From Dryas octopetala (taxonomy: Eukaryota; Streptophyta; Magnoliopsida; Rosales; Rosaceae): DNA of 64,000 nt. The position numbers and the translations under genes are program-made. A model generated the notes under the pieces. The model was given only the letters and a program-made list of their open reading frames with translations, was not told where the DNA came from and did no database searches. The stretch's first letter is position 1. Each line of letters opens with the position of its first letter. Shown here in pieces: positions 1-11,440 of the stretch. The stretch is from positions 20,979,454 through 21,043,453 of the forward strand of contig OY992833.1 of NCBI GenBank assembly GCA_963921425.1, written 5' to 3'.

Positions 1-774
1 GCTAAACCGGTCCTAACGCCTTTGCCTACTAGTTCTTCTACAATTTCTCTTTCCCATGGCACTTTGCTTCCTGACCCCACTCAGTATCGTGCCACTGTTG
101 GGAGTCTGCAGTATCTCTCTCTTACTCGGCCTGACATCTCTTACGCTGTCAACAAGATGTCACAATTTATGCACCGCCCCACTACGGAACATTGGGCTCT
201 TGTGAAACGCATCTTGCGTTATCTCAGTGGCACCGTGTCCAAAGGCCTTCTTCTTCACCGCAGTTCACCCATGTCTCTTCATGGTTTTTCGGACACTCTT
301 CATGCTTTTTCAGACGCCGACTGGGCTGGTAACAGAGATAATTACTCTTCCACTGGTGCTTATCTTGTGTATTTGGGTAAAAATCTGATCTCTTGGAGTT
401 CTAAAAAGCAATCCACTGTTGCCCGATCATCTACCGAAGCCGAGTATCGCTCTGTGGCGGCTACCTCTGCTGAACTCCGTTGGGTGTGCTCTCTTCTGTC
501 CGAACTTGGTATTTCTGTATCTGCTATGCCTGTAATATATTGTGATAACGTGGGTGCCACACAACTCAGCTCAAATCCTGTTTTTCACTCCCGCATGAAG
601 CATGTGGCTGTTGATTATCACTTCATCCGGGATCAGGTACAATCTGGCCTGCTACGGGTAGCCCATGTCTCCTCTATGGACCAACTTGCTGATCTTCTGA
701 CCAAACCTTTATCTACAGCTCGCTTTCAATTGCTCTGCTCCAAGATTGGCCTCTTTGATCGCGGCTCATCTTGA
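1..774 (+). mobile_element. Ty1/copia retrotransposon, 3' end of pol (RT tail and RNase H)
   Basis: An open frame runs from the first base of the window to a TGA at 772-774, so the element is cut by the window edge. The protein starts in the tail of reverse transcriptase (Q-Y-R-A-T-V-G-S-L-Q-Y-L, then R-P-D-I-S-Y-A-V-N). It continues into a copia RNase H domain, with SDADWAGN, the STGA/SWSSKKQ block, SSTEAEYR, the YCDN motif and the closing LADLLTKPL block. This order is diagnostic of Ty1/copia pol. In the intact family this enzyme copies element RNA into DNA and removes the RNA strand. No frameshift or stop is visible in the part present, so the copy may be fairly young. The 5' half (gag, protease, integrase) is outside the window, so activity cannot be judged. 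Confidence 0.95.
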
Positions 775-781
775 GGGGGCA

Positions 782-1006
782 TGTAAGAGATGTATCTTGT
801 GTAACTGATGTTCGGATCTTCTTAGCCTAAGAGATGTATCTTGTGTAACTGCTGTATTCAAATGCTTTCAAATTTGAATTCTTGTTTTAGCTGATTAGTC
901 TTCTAGAATTCCTTAAGAATAGGTCTTCCAGTTTTCTAGCTAATTTAGTCTTTTACTTGTATATATCTAGCTGCGGCAGTGAATAAAATTTTAAGATTTC
1001 CAATCA
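782..1006 (+). mobile_element. Probable 3' LTR of the copia element
   Basis: Directly after the pol stop is a purine run (GAGGGGG, 773-779), the expected polypurine tract, followed by a TG that would open the LTR near 782. A 24-bp direct repeat inside it (784-807 and 828-851, beginning TAAGAGATG) is typical of LTR promoter-region repeats. The closing CA is set near 1006 by guesswork, because the 5' LTR and the 5-bp target duplication are outside the window. Confidence 0.45.
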
Positions 1007-1079
1007 CCTTTTGGTTGATCTCTCTATATGAGATTCATATGTAGTTGTAATTATAATATTCTATTTTGGCTGCTCTAGT

Positions 1080-2560
1080 TTGTCAATTAGTAACGAAAAC
1101 GTGTTCACCAGATGTAAAGTTAGCTATGATGCCGCGTCCTCATTGTTGACATTTCTCCACATCCAACGCGTGTAAATAGCTAAAAGATATAAAACCGATG
1201 GTTTTATTGTTTAATAAAGACTTTAATTATACTATGGTTAAAAAAAAAAAAAAAAAAGACTTTAATTATATTGAAGCTTCCCAGAAGCCCAGCAGGACTG
1301 CAGGAGAGACAAATAATAAGTGAGAAGAACACAGCCGACACTTTACATGGTTCGTGACAACAATATTCGACACCGAATTGACTTATAAATTTATAATATG
1401 ACTTTATTAGCAAAATTATTTTAATAATAATATTCACCTTTACCCAAAAACAAATTAATTATAAAACCAGCTATTGTAATTAGTAATTACTCTCTTAACA
1501 GAAAAATAATATTTTTAACAAATAACAATTGTAATATAATCGGTTAAACATAAATTAAAAAAATAGAAAATTAGGATTAAATACTAAATTTCAATAATTT
1601 TTTGGTATAGCATGAATACCATATAATTTTTCAATTGAACTACCAAATTTAAATGTAGTTTTTTAGATTATGTCACAAATATGTTGCCCCTTTGATTTGA
1701 GCCTTTTCTATTTGACATTTTTATCCTTTGACCCACATATAATGAATGTTAGTTAAAATTTATAAGGTTTTGACAAAATTGCCCTTGAGACTTTTATATT
1801 ATCTTGAAAATTTGCTAATTTAGTCTCAACTTCACATTTAGTTGTGACTATACGACACTTACAATCAAATTTAGTTATGACTGAACGACAGTCACATCTA
1901 AGTTGTGAGACAGTCACAATTAAGTTGTGACTTAATTAAATTTTTTTTAGAGAAATTATACTACAATATAGTATAAATAGAGGTCAAAATAATACTTTAA
2001 AATAATATATAGTATAGTGATGTAAGTTGTCTTTTTCAATTTACCAAGATAGTCACAGTTAAGTTGTGACTGGATTGATTTTTTTTTTAATATAATATAA
2101 TATAAATTAATGTAATATTTGTGATGTAATATTATTTTTATTTTTTTATTGTAGTGGCATGTGATGTAATATATGTAAATTCTAATACCTTTTACTTTAT
2201 TAATTTGTTTGACTTTTTAACTAATACCTAATCTAAAATGTTATTTAATTTTAGTACTTAAACTAAAAAGTTATTAAAATTTAATAATTAAAATCAATGG
2301 AATTTAAAAAAAAATAGAGGAAGATTTTTCATACCAGAATTGAAGCACGTTGTCTTTATAAAGTCTTTAGTTTAGTTACTCAAAGTCCACCAAAATTCCA
2401 AACTAGTAACTGTCGTTGAACAAAGAATGGAAATATCTCTCGCCACATGAATCCAAATATCTGTCACGCTGAGAGTGTATTTAAGTGATACTAAACCAAG
2501 TAATTTCCCAGCAGCTTGCATTGCGAGTATCATCTCTATCTGCTGCTCCTTTCCAAGGTC
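1080..2560. repeat. Diverged duplicated segment, copy 1
   Basis: Several blocks recur in the same order in copy 2 (3056-6310). They are a block around GATGCCGCGTCCTCA (1130), a block around GAATTGACTTA (1375), a block around ATAGAGGAAG (2314), a block around CTTTATAAAGTCTTTAG (2354) and a block around AGTAATTTCCCAGCA (2499). Copy 1 is interrupted at about 1571-2308 by sequence that copy 2 lacks. No gene is visible. The 77-codon frame at 1204-1437 is AT-rich and includes a homopolymer. Confidence 0.7.
1571..2308. mobile_element. Unclassified AT-rich insertion in copy 1
   Basis: Copy 2 reads straight through CATAAATTAAAAAATAGAGG, whereas copy 1 is split at AAAAATAGA, which appears on both sides of the insert (an 8-9 bp candidate target duplication). 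The insert has several short repeats of the type GTCACA...TTGTGAC. Its outer sequence (TTAGGATTAAATACTAAAT) resembles an element near 37685-38165. No coding capacity is seen. The 9-bp flank hints at a Mutator-type insertion, but the terminal repeats are weak. Confidence 0.5.
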
Positions 2561-3055
2561 CCAGCGAAAAGTAGATTGGAAAAGTGAGGAACTGTTTATG
2601 ACAAATGGGTATGCTTTAATACATAATGGCTAGTGGGATGGTGATGGAATGTTTATAAGAGCTTTAGATTAATTTAATGAAACTTAATTAACTTCACTTA
2701 TATTATTTTATTACCCAATAATCTCTTTTAAATTACTAATTCTTAAAAAAAAAAAATCATCCAAATCTATTTTATTCATCATCTTGTTTTTTATCTCATT
2801 TGTCAACGAATTCACTTCATAACCTTGTAGGGTATAGAATGAGATTTTTAGAGATTATATGTTAAATTTTAACTCTAAAATGTTAAAATCTAACATAAAA
2901 CCAATAAATCATGTGTCATTTAATTAATTCAAAAATTCTAATAAAAATGTCACTTGCAATCTCTCATAATTAATCACTTATAATTAGGCCATCATATAAA
3001 CCAAATTCTATTTTTATATTCTAGTTTCCGTAGTCAAGAGAATTTAGGAAAAGCC

Positions 3056-3596
3056 TTGATAATTGGTAACGTAAACGTGTCAACAAGATGGAAAGCTAGC
3101 CATGATGCCGCGTCCTCATCGTTCACATTTCTCCACAGCCAACACCGTGTATATACTAATAAATATAATGAAGCTTCCCAGAAGCTATGGTTAATGACAA
3201 TTGACAAATTTAAAGGCTATCCCAAACTTCTTCATGTTACATCAATGTTTGGCTGGGAGTTATTCATCCTTATCTATAGTGATGGATATAAGAATTCCTT
3301 TGTGAGAATGTCATGAAGACGTTCTTAAATATTGATTAACTTTTAAAACAGCTTTTGCTCCCACACAATTTTTATAAATCAAATCAATTTGATACGAATT
3401 GACTTAATATAACTTTTTTAGCAAAATTGTTATAGAATTAGTATTCATCTTTACTCAAACATAAATTGCTTATTAAATCAGCTATTTAACAGTAAAATAA
3501 TATATTTAACAAGTAACAATTATAATATAATCGGTTAAACATAAACTTAGCATAAATTAAAAAATAGAGGAAGAAATTTCATTCGAGAATTGACCA
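3056..3596. repeat. Diverged duplicated segment, copy 2 (first part)
   Basis: This matches 1080-1570 of copy 1 in order and orientation: a GATGCCGCGTCCTCA block at 3103, GAAGCTTCCCAGAAGC at 3170, GAATTGACTTAATAT at 3396, and a GGTTAAACATAAA block at 3533. The 86-codon open frame at 3056-3316 lies in this repeat and has no recognisable domain, so it is not called a gene. The copy resumes after the inserted hAT stack at 5036. Confidence 0.65.
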
Positions 3597-3604
3597 AACA
3601 TAGA

Positions 3605-4610
3605 CAGGGCCGGCTATTAGGGGGGTCTGGCTGTGCGATCGCACAGGGCCCCAATTTGGGAGGCTCCCAAAATAAAAAAGAAATGGTCCAAATCTAGCAT
3701 TAGAAGAATTGAACTCAAGATCTCAAAGGGTAGGAACCAATGCCTAAACCACTAAACCATTAACTCCTTCAAAAATTATTCTTCCAATAAATATATTATA
3801 TTTATACAACTACTACGTAATAAATTGATATTAATAGATTTAGATTTAATATATCAAATTAACCTAACAATATTCTTCTTCATTTTTGTGCCGCCACACA
3901 GGGTCGTCCCAACGAACTTGGGGGCCCTGTGCAAAAATTAAATTATGGCCCCTATAACTCTTACGTACAAATTATATATATTATCAAACAGCTTTTTTTT
4001 TTTTTCTCAATGTCGCGACGGAAAGAAAGTGGGATTACTACAAAAAGGAGACTTTTAGTTATAGGCAGAGCCGATCCTAACTTTTGGAAGGTCTAAGGGC
4101 GAAAATCTAAATTGGGTCCCTAATTTTTGTTACAACACAGTCACAAAGCTTCTTGTGACAAATACATTTAGTTACAAGATTTACACTTTTAGTACAACTT
4201 GTGTTGTGACTAAAACCTTTTTTTTTTTTTTTTGCAGTGGATAGAGAGGAGAGAGAGGGATAGAAAGGAGAGAGAGGGCTAGAGAGGGGAGAGAGAGAAT
4301 TGAGAAACAAAACAGTGTGGCAGCACAAAAATGAAGAAGAATATTGTTAGGTTAACTTGATATATTAAATCTAAATCTATTAATATTAGTTTATTACGTA
4401 GTATTTGTATAAATATATTTATTGGAAGAGTAATTTTTGAAGGAGTAATGGTCTAGTAGTTGAGGCATTGGTTCCTACCCTTTGAGGTCTTGAGTTCGAT
4501 TCTTCTAATGCTAGATTTGGACCATTTCTTTTTTATTTTGGGGCCCTGTGCAATCGCACAACCAGACCCCCTAATAGTCGGCTATGCCGCCACACTGTTC
4601 TGTTTCTCAA

Positions 4611-4663
<53 letters not shown>

Positions 4664-5035
4664 TTCTATCCCTCTCTATCCACTGTAAAAAAAAAAAAAG
4701 GTTTTAGTCACAACTTGATGTATTTGTGACTAAAAGCGTAAATCTTGTAACTAAATGTATTTGTCACAAGAAGCTTTGTGACTGTACTGTAACTAAAAAC
4801 TCCGTAACTAAAATTAAGGGCCCAATTTAGATTTTCGCCCTTAAGCCTTCCAAAAGTTAGGACCGGCCCTGCCTGTAACTAAAAGTCTCATTTTTGTAGT
4901 GATCCCACTCTCTTTCCATCGTGACATTGAGAAAAAAAAATATATGTTTGATAATATATATAATTTGTATGTAAGAGTTATAGGGGCCATAATTTAATTT
5001 TTGCACAAGGCCCCCAAATTCTTTGGGACGCCCTG
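3605..5035. mobile_element. Nested hAT/CACTA-like foldback element stack
   Basis: The outer ends are CAGGGCCGGC (3605) and GACGCCCTG (5035), hAT-style termini. The flanks AACATAGA (3597-3604) and AACACAGA (5036-5043) form an imperfect 8-bp target duplication. Copy 1 of the duplicated segment lacks this insert. Inside are further paired inverted termini: CAGGGTCGTCCC (about 3899) with the right end; ACTACAAAAA (4038) with TTTTTGTAGT (about 4893-4902), a CACTA-like pair; and CAGAGCCGATCC (4064) with GGACCGGCCCTG (4861-4872). An inverted copy of 3607-3900 lies at 4315-4583. A (CT)n tract fills 4621-4661. The short open frames here come from the repeat and are not genes. Confidence 0.75.
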
Positions 5036-7100
5036 AACACAGACTTTATAAAGTCTTAATTTGTAGCCTCATGCATGCAGCTACTCACCGTCTACAAAAA
5101 TTCCAAAGTCAGCACAAAGAATGGAGATTGAAGGGTTTGAGTTGTAGGCATGCCATGGCTTATGGCCTCATGGGTGGGCTGGGTGGGCTATGTGGCCTAA
5201 CATTAAAATTAAGTTTGGTAAAAATCTATTGGGCTAGGCCCAGCTTTTACAAGTAGAGGCTCAACTAATTCCCAATGTTTTCTTTCAAGCTGGTTGATCC
5301 AAGACTAGAAGTTAGATCTTAGGTGTTTTGGGGTTGTAATCTGTTTTTTATAATCTATTGAAAGATCTATAACATGTGAAAAAACAAGTCATGAATCTTT
5401 GAATAACCCACATTTTATTTTGTACTGTTCAAACAAGTATCTATGCACCATTGTTTATTCCCTTACCAAATAGAAATTTCCCTCCACATAAATCCAAACA
5501 CTTGTCCTTGAGTAATTTCGGTTTTTTTAAAAACCCAAATCTACAACCCACAAATCCATCCAGCTCGGTGGCTTTGCTCAGGGGAGCTGACCGAAACCAA
5601 ATCAAACGGGCTGGTAACCATGAGATTGAAGACGCGTGGGTTGTTTCAACACGGCGGAGGCCGCGGTCAAGGAAGAGCCGTGATGTCGTGTCGTTGCTCC
5701 TGCTCTGGCTCCAGCATTGGCTCAGTCTACTCCACCTCCGGCATCGTTGGTGGTGATGAGGAGAAAGAAGAGATGTGGGGTTTCAACTGAGAGAAAGAGG
5801 AGAGGCAGAGAGAGATAAGAGAGAAGGTGAGGCAGAGAGAGGATGCGGGGGGAGGGAGAGTTAATTGGTAGTGACAATTATTTATTAATTGCTACTGTTT
5901 GGTCGTGACAATCATTATTATTATGGGACAGTAACTATTTAAATTGTAAAAATATTCTACTAATTATTAATGTTTAGCAATACAATCATTATTACTATGG
6001 GACAGTAATTATTTAAATTACAAAAATACTTTATTAATTGTTACTGTGTCAATTTTTCTTAGTTTAAAAAAACAAAAAAATCCATATTAAAAAATATAAT
6101 GTGAGCTTATTTGTACAAAATATGGATTTTATTTGTACAAAGTGAACTTATTTATCATTCTAATTTTTTAAGTAAGTTTTTTTTATACATAGAACTCTAT
6201 AAAATGAATTTTTTAGTAATTTACTTTAGTAATTTTCCTCAAGTAATTTCCCAGCATCTTCCGATGAACCTTTCTCTTTTTTATGAATCTTCCTAAAAGA
6301 TTTCATGCATCAGTCAATAAGAAATCAGATGCTTCTATGACTTGAACTTTGATGATCCACAGTTTCTTCGTCGTAAATTCGATTCACACTAAGTTCGAGC
6401 CTACGCACTCGTATAGTCGAGCTCTAGTCCAAAAACAGCACGAAGTAGGAATATACCCATTTTGTACACCTCTATCAAGAGCTTTTGTTACAGGAGTCTA
6501 AGAGTTTATTGATTCAATCAATTCTGTTGTGGGATAAATGAATAGTGTTAGGTGCTTTAAAAGCATTGAATGAGAGTGAGGTGGTGCGAGGTGCGACACC
6601 TCAGCCCGAAAGCAATGCCTAAAGGAGAGCCAAAAGCCGACAAACAACACAAGAGTTAGATTCGACCAAAAAACAAAAAAAAACACAAGAGTTAGACAAC
6701 TTAGACATGAAGGATTGGATGTGAGTGGATTGAAGTCGATCAGTTGTTTCTAGAGAGTCTTCCAAGGGCATGCCCCAATGGGGCATCTCTCACATAAACC
6801 CAAATGGAGGATTTAGCCATTCTTTCTTCCCCTACCAAATGGAAATTTCCCTCTCCACATAAACCCAGACAACTGTCCCTGAAGAGTGTATCTAACTAGA
6901 ATTAATTGAGGCCGTCCCATTCTTGAATCTTGAGTGAGCTGGAGCCTGGAGCGCAGCCATCTTATCCACTCAACTAATTAGCTGGAAGCTATCCCCATAC
7001 TAGTAGTAATTTCCCAGCAGTTTCCAATGGATCTTCTTCTATTTAATGAATCTTCCTAAAGGATTTCATGCATTACTCGATAGTGTGCTTCTAAGACTTT
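5036..7100. repeat. Copy 2 remainder and a third partial copy; no gene
   Basis: After the hAT stack the copy-1 order resumes: CTTTATAAAGTCTTAAT (5043), the AAATTTCCCTCCACATAAAT block (5473) and the AGTAATTTCCCAGCA block (6242). The last two blocks occur again at about 6843 and 7007, giving a third partial copy. The tracts at 5760-5860 are GA-rich. The 101-codon frame at 5451-5756 is proline- and arginine-rich repeat sequence without a domain. I see no promoter or RNA gene I can defend. Confidence 0.5.
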
Positions 7101-7156
7101 GAGTAATATTCAATAGCTAATTTTGTCTCATCCAATCAAATTGTGAATTTGTGATA

Positions 7157-7548
7157 GGAAAATGTTATCCACTTTTTTCACCGATCTTCTATTTTATTAT
7201 TCACATTCTATTTTGTATTTTTATGATCAAAACTGTTCATTTTTAAGATAATTATTTGAAAATTATTTATGCAAAAAATCAATTAAATCAAAAATCGTTT
7301 GATCATATAATTGTTATTAAATAAACAAATGATGAATCAAATTGTATAAAAATGATGAATCAAATCGTCTGTTTATTTTATCACAATTATATAACCAAAC
7401 GATCTTCGATTTGGTTAATTTTTTACTGAGATAATTTTTTATATTTAGATAATAAAAATGAACGGTTCCGATTATGAATTTACATTGTAGAATAAGAATA
7501 ATAATAAAAAAAAAATCGGTAAAGAAAAGAATGTGGATAGCATTCTTC
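7157..7548. mobile_element. Mutator-like MITE (392 bp, exact 9-bp TSD)
   Basis: The exact 9-bp duplication TTTGTGATA flanks the element (7148-7156 and 7549-7557). The ends are inverted: GGAAAATGTTATCC on the left, and the right end reads GAAGAATGCTATCC on the other strand. The two halves fold back around about 7340. The core, with AAATCAAAAATCGTTTGATC, recurs in the element at 19619-19989. A 9-bp target duplication is the Mutator superfamily signature. It sits about 275 bp upstream of the Ca2+-ATPase start codon and about 160 bp from its TATA box. Confidence 0.85.
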
Positions 7549-7707
7549 TTTGTGATATTGGGTACAAAAGCAGTAAAATTATTAGAATGTACGTGCAAAG
7601 AGGTTGCAAACTTGCAATATATCAATTTTCATAACCGAATCCAATGATTTTATACATATATGTGCATAGACTAAAACCCCACTACAGGGCTAGCAGACCT
7701 ATATGGC

Positions 7708-7715
7708 TATATATA
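7708..7715 (+). promoter_or_regulatory. TATA box of the Ca2+-ATPase gene
   Basis: TATATATA lies about 110 bases before the start codon at 7823. The interval after it is C/T-rich and free of upstream ATGs, as expected for a short plant 5' leader. Transcription would start near 7740. Confidence 0.6.
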
Positions 7716-7822
7716 CTCCTTATTTGCTCCATCACAGTGGCTTTCAAGCACCATACCATTTTCCACGCTTCCTTTGTTTCTCCTAGTAACTGCTTTCTTT
7801 TTGTGCTCTAGAAAACAAGACA

Positions 7823-10800
7823 ATGTCTAGCATTTGCAGTGCCAACTTGAATTGCACTGAGGTTTTACTTGAAGGGAGAAATGCCCTTAGCATACCCAGA
7901 AAAAGGTGGCATAAGTCTTTTGCTGTCATCTATTTTTGCAGGGCCATGCTCTCTCTTCTCAATAAAACAGAAGCTGAGAAAAAAAGTAGCAAGGTCTCAT
8001 ACTCTCCATCTCACACTCCCCATTTTCAGCTCAACAATGGGTTTAAAATTGATAACAAATGCCTCACTGAACTCACCAAGGAGAAAAGTCTCCATCAGCT
8101 TCAAGAGTTGGGAGGCGTTGATGGCATAGCATCTTCTCTTGAAACCGACATTGAGCGTGGTATACATGATGATGATGGTAACAACATTGCTCGCCGGCAT
8201 AAGGCATTTGGTTCAAACAAGTATAAGAAACCGCCGGCAAAAAGCTTTTTCCATTTTGTGTGGCAAGCTTCTAAGGATCTTACCATTGTCATCCTTCTAG
8301 GCTGCGCTGCACTTTCCCTGGGCTTTGGCATCAAGCAACATGGATTGAAACAAGGGTGGTATGATGGTGGAAGCATCTTTGTTGCTGTTTTTCTCATCGT
8401 AGTTATATCTGCCTTTAGTGATAACAGGCAGAACAAGCAATTCGACAAGCTGTCCAGAGCCACTGACAATATCCCAATTGATGTTGTCAGAGGTGGGAGA
8501 CGGCAACAAATTTCAAACTTTGACATAGTAGTGGGAGATGTTGTGTTCTTGAAAATTGGAGACCAAGTTCCTGCGGATGGATTGTTCTTATATGGGCATT
8601 CATTGCGTGTGGACGAGTCTAGCATAACAGGGGAGAGTGACCATGTGGAGATTGATTGCAGCCTGAATCCTTTCTTGTTTTCTGGAACCAAAGTGGTTGA
8701 TGGCTATGGCCGAATGCTTGTCACATCTGTGGGCATGAATTCAACCTGGGGCCAAATGATGAGCTTTGTAAGCCATGAAACCAGTGAACAAACACCTCTA
8801 CAAGAACGGCTCAGTAAGCTAACCCCACTAATGGCTAAGATTGGCTTGGCAGTTGCATTCTTGGTCTTTGTGATCTTGTTAGCTCGTTACTTCACAGGCA
8901 ATACAAAGAATGAGATTGGTAAGTTTAATGGTGGCAAGACAAGGATTGATGATGTAGCGAATGCTGTGGTGGATATGGTAGCAGTTGCTGTAATTGTTGT
9001 TGTGATTGCAATTCCAGAAGGCTTCCCACTGGCCGTCACTCTAACTCTTGCTTATTCAATGAAGAAGATGATGGCAGAGCATGCATTGGTTCGGAAGCTC
9101 TGTGCTTGTGAGACTATGGGCTGCGCCACCACCATTTTCACGGACAAAACAGGCACTCTCACACTCAACCAGATGAAAGTTGTAAAGTTTTGGTTTGGCC
9201 AGGAATCTGTGGAAGATGGTGCTTATTCATCAATCCCTTTGTGCCTTCTTGATTTGATCCGAGAAGGAGTGGCCTTTAACACGACTGGTAGTGTTTACAG
9301 GCCTAATTCAGGATCTGGATTTGAGTTTTCAGGCAGTCCTACTGAAAAAGCCATTCTTTCATGGGCTGCTCTGGAGCTGATCATGGACATGGAAGGATTG
9401 AAACAGAATTGTATCATTCAACATGTTGAAGCCTTCAATTCGCAAAAGAAACGAAGCGGGGTTTTGATGAGAAGGAAGGTAGACAATACGAGCCATGTGC
9501 ACTGGAAAGGAGCTCCAGAGATGGTACTAGAAATGTGCTCGAGTTATTATGATGCTTCCGGTATTAAGAAAGATCTAGGTGATGATGAAAGGTTGAAATT
9601 CGAGCATATTATTCAAGCTATGGCAGCAAGCAGTCTCAGATGCATTGCGTTTGCACACAAACAAGTTCAAGACAAGCACAATGAAGAAAAAATAGACAAA
9701 AGGTTGGAGGAAAGTAGCTTGACACTATTAGGCCTGGTTGGTCTTAAGGACCCGTGCAGGCCCGGCGTGAGAGAAGCCGTAGAAGCTTGTCAGTTCGCTG
9801 GGGTGCGGGTGAAATTGATCACTGGTGACAATGTTTTCACTGCTAAAGCTATAGCTACTGAGTGTGGGATACTCAGGCCTGGCCAGGACATGGTCAGTGA
9901 AGCTGCAGTGGTAGAAGGTGTAGAATTTCGTAACTACACGCCAGAGCAGAGAATGCAGAAAGTTGATGAAATTTGTGTGATGGCAAGGTCTTCTCCATTT
10001 GATAAGCTTCTGATGGTGCAGTGCTTGAAACAGAAAGGCCATGTGGTTGCTGTGACCGGTGATGGTACCAATGATGCACCGGCACTAAAAGAAGCTGATA
10101 TAGGACTCTCAATGGGGGTTCAAGGCACTGAAGTAGCCAAGGAGAGCTCAGACATTGTGATCCTGGATGACAATTTTGCCACTGTGGTCACTGTTTTAAG
10201 GTGGGGAAGGTCTGTTTATGCCAACATCCAGAAGTTTGTTCAATTCCAGCTCACAATAAATGTTGCTACTCTTGTAATCAACTTGGTAGCAGCAGCTTCA
10301 GCTGGTGAAGTACCTATAACAGCAGTCCAGTTGCTGTGGGTGAATCTGATTATGGACACAATGGCTGCTCTTGCTCTTGCCACTGATAAGCCCACCAAGG
10401 AGCTCATGGAGAGGCCACCTGTGGGTAGGACTGAGCCAATAATCACCTGCATCATGTGGAGGAACATTTTATCTCAAGCTTTGTTCCAGATAGCTGTCCT
10501 CCTGATCCTGCAGTTCAGGGGCAGATCAATCTTTGGGGTTAATGAGAAGGTAAATAACACCTTGATCTTCAATACTTTTGTGTTTTGCCAAGTCTTTAAT
10601 GAATTTAATGCAAGGAATATCGAGAAGAAGAATGTCTTCAAAGGGAGTCACAGGAACAAGTTGTTTTGGGGGATCATTGCTATAACCATTGCAGTTCAGG
10701 TGGTTATGGTGGAACTTCTGCAGAGGTTTGCAGATACAGAGAGGTTAAGCTGGGGACAATGGGTTGCATGCATTGCAATTGCAGCCATATCTTGGCCAAT

Positions 10801-10870
10801 CAGTTGGTTTGTCAAGTGCATACCTGTTCCTGTGAAGCCAATATTCAGCTATCTAAAGAGGAATAACTGA
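7823..10870 (+). CDS. Plasma-membrane-type Ca2+-transporting P-type ATPase (ACA12/ACA13 group)
   Basis: A single uninterrupted frame of 1015 residues encodes a P2B (type IIB) Ca2+ pump, which exports cytosolic Ca2+ using ATP. The basic, aromatic N-terminus (about residues 20-45, KRWHKSF...) fits the calmodulin-binding autoinhibitory region typical of this group. Visible motifs are the actuator TGES (269-272), PEGFP in the fourth membrane helix (398-402), the phosphorylated aspartate in DKTGT (D441), and the hinge TGDGTNDAPA (745-754). Membrane helices lie near 150-200, 330-420 and 830-1000. Length matches the family (about 1010-1030). Most plant ACA genes have introns; the intronless structure matches Arabidopsis ACA12/ACA13, known as stress- and pathogen-induced plasma-membrane pumps. 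It converges on the ATP sulfurylase gene 570 bp away. ACA12 versus ACA13 orthology cannot be settled by eye. Confidence 0.96.
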   Translation: MSSICSANLNCTEVLLEGRNALSIPRKRWHKSFAVIYFCRAMLSLLNKTEAEKKSSKVSYSPSHTPHFQLNNGFKIDNKCLTELTKEKSLHQLQELGGVDGIASSLETDIERGIHDDDGNNIARRHKAFGSNKYKKPPAKSFFHFVWQASKDLTIVILLGCAALSLGFGIKQHGLKQGWYDGGSIFVAVFLIVVISAFSDNRQNKQFDKLSRATDNIPIDVVRGGRRQQISNFDIVVGDVVFLKIGDQVPADGLFLYGHSLRVDESSITGESDHVEIDCSLNPFLFSGTKVVDGYGRMLVTSVGMNSTWGQMMSFVSHETSEQTPLQERLSKLTPLMAKIGLAVAFLVFVILLARYFTGNTKNEIGKFNGGKTRIDDVANAVVDMVAVAVIVVVIAIPEGFPLAVTLTLAYSMKKMMAEHALVRKLCACETMGCATTIFTDKTGTLTLNQMKVVKFWFGQESVEDGAYSSIPLCLLDLIREGVAFNTTGSVYRPNSGSGFEFSGSPTEKAILSWAALELIMDMEGLKQNCIIQHVEAFNSQKKRSGVLMRRKVDNTSHVHWKGAPEMVLEMCSSYYDASGIKKDLGDDERLKFEHIIQAMAASSLRCIAFAHKQVQDKHNEEKIDKRLEESSLTLLGLVGLKDPCRPGVREAVEACQFAGVRVKLITGDNVFTAKAIATECGILRPGQDMVSEAAVVEGVEFRNYTPEQRMQKVDEICVMARSSPFDKLLMVQCLKQKGHVVAVTGDGTNDAPALKEADIGLSMGVQGTEVAKESSDIVILDDNFATVVTVLRWGRSVYANIQKFVQFQLTINVATLVINLVAAASAGEVPITAVQLLWVNLIMDTMAALALATDKPTKELMERPPVGRTEPIITCIMWRNILSQALFQIAVLLILQFRGRSIFGVNEKVNNTLIFNTFVFCQVFNEFNARNIEKKNVFKGSHRNKLFWGIIAITIAVQVVMVELLQRFADTERLSWGQWVACIAIAAISWPISWFVKCIPVPVKPIFSYLKRNN

Positions 10871-11440
10871 ACCACATCATAGTGGTCATCTGAGTATTAT
10901 TTCAATAGTATTCTACCCAAGAAACTAATCCTTGTCTTTATTCTAAAAAATATGAGTTTTATATTTCATTTTATGGAGCTTTTGCATGCTGGTTCTCTAA
11001 TCTCACGTATAAAAATCAATGAGCAATGTGGTCCACGCATTTTTTGGGCTAGCAAAATATTTTACAAAAGAGTCTTGCGAGTTACCAATAATATAGCCAA
11101 CAAGCTGATGGATTCAGCATCTTAAATTGTAACCAGCATATCATAGTTGAATATTTGAAAACTAAGGCATTGCACAATCTCTCTTTTCTAATGAGGACAA
11201 TCACACTATGATACAATGCGCCAGCATGCACAAATGCAGTGATGCAAGATGCAATTAAGGGCGCTAATTACAGATTTGAGGCAAGTGTCATCATTTCTCT
11301 GCACCAGTGCCTCACATGGGTTTTATTAGAAATCTGGGCAGAGAATCTTATGAAATCTTGATCATCACACAGAGGAGACTAATTAGCTATCAAGGTTTCT
11401 CCCAAACGGTGGGGTTACAATATGATTACATCAGCTCCAT
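10871..11440. other. Convergent 3' intergenic region
   Basis: This 570-bp stretch lies between the stop codons of two genes that face each other. It should contain both 3' UTRs. I see AT-rich sequence but no clear transposon ends, open frame or RNA gene. Confidence 0.6.

Noticed and set aside
3056-3316. 86-codon frame as a gene
   Set aside because: Lies in the duplicated segment. The equivalent frame in copy 1 (around 1090-1200) is not kept open, so it shows no coding constraint.
5451-5756. 101-codon open frame as a small protein gene
   Set aside because: It spans a block that recurs in the neighbouring duplicated copy, has no domain, and runs into GA-rich simple sequence.
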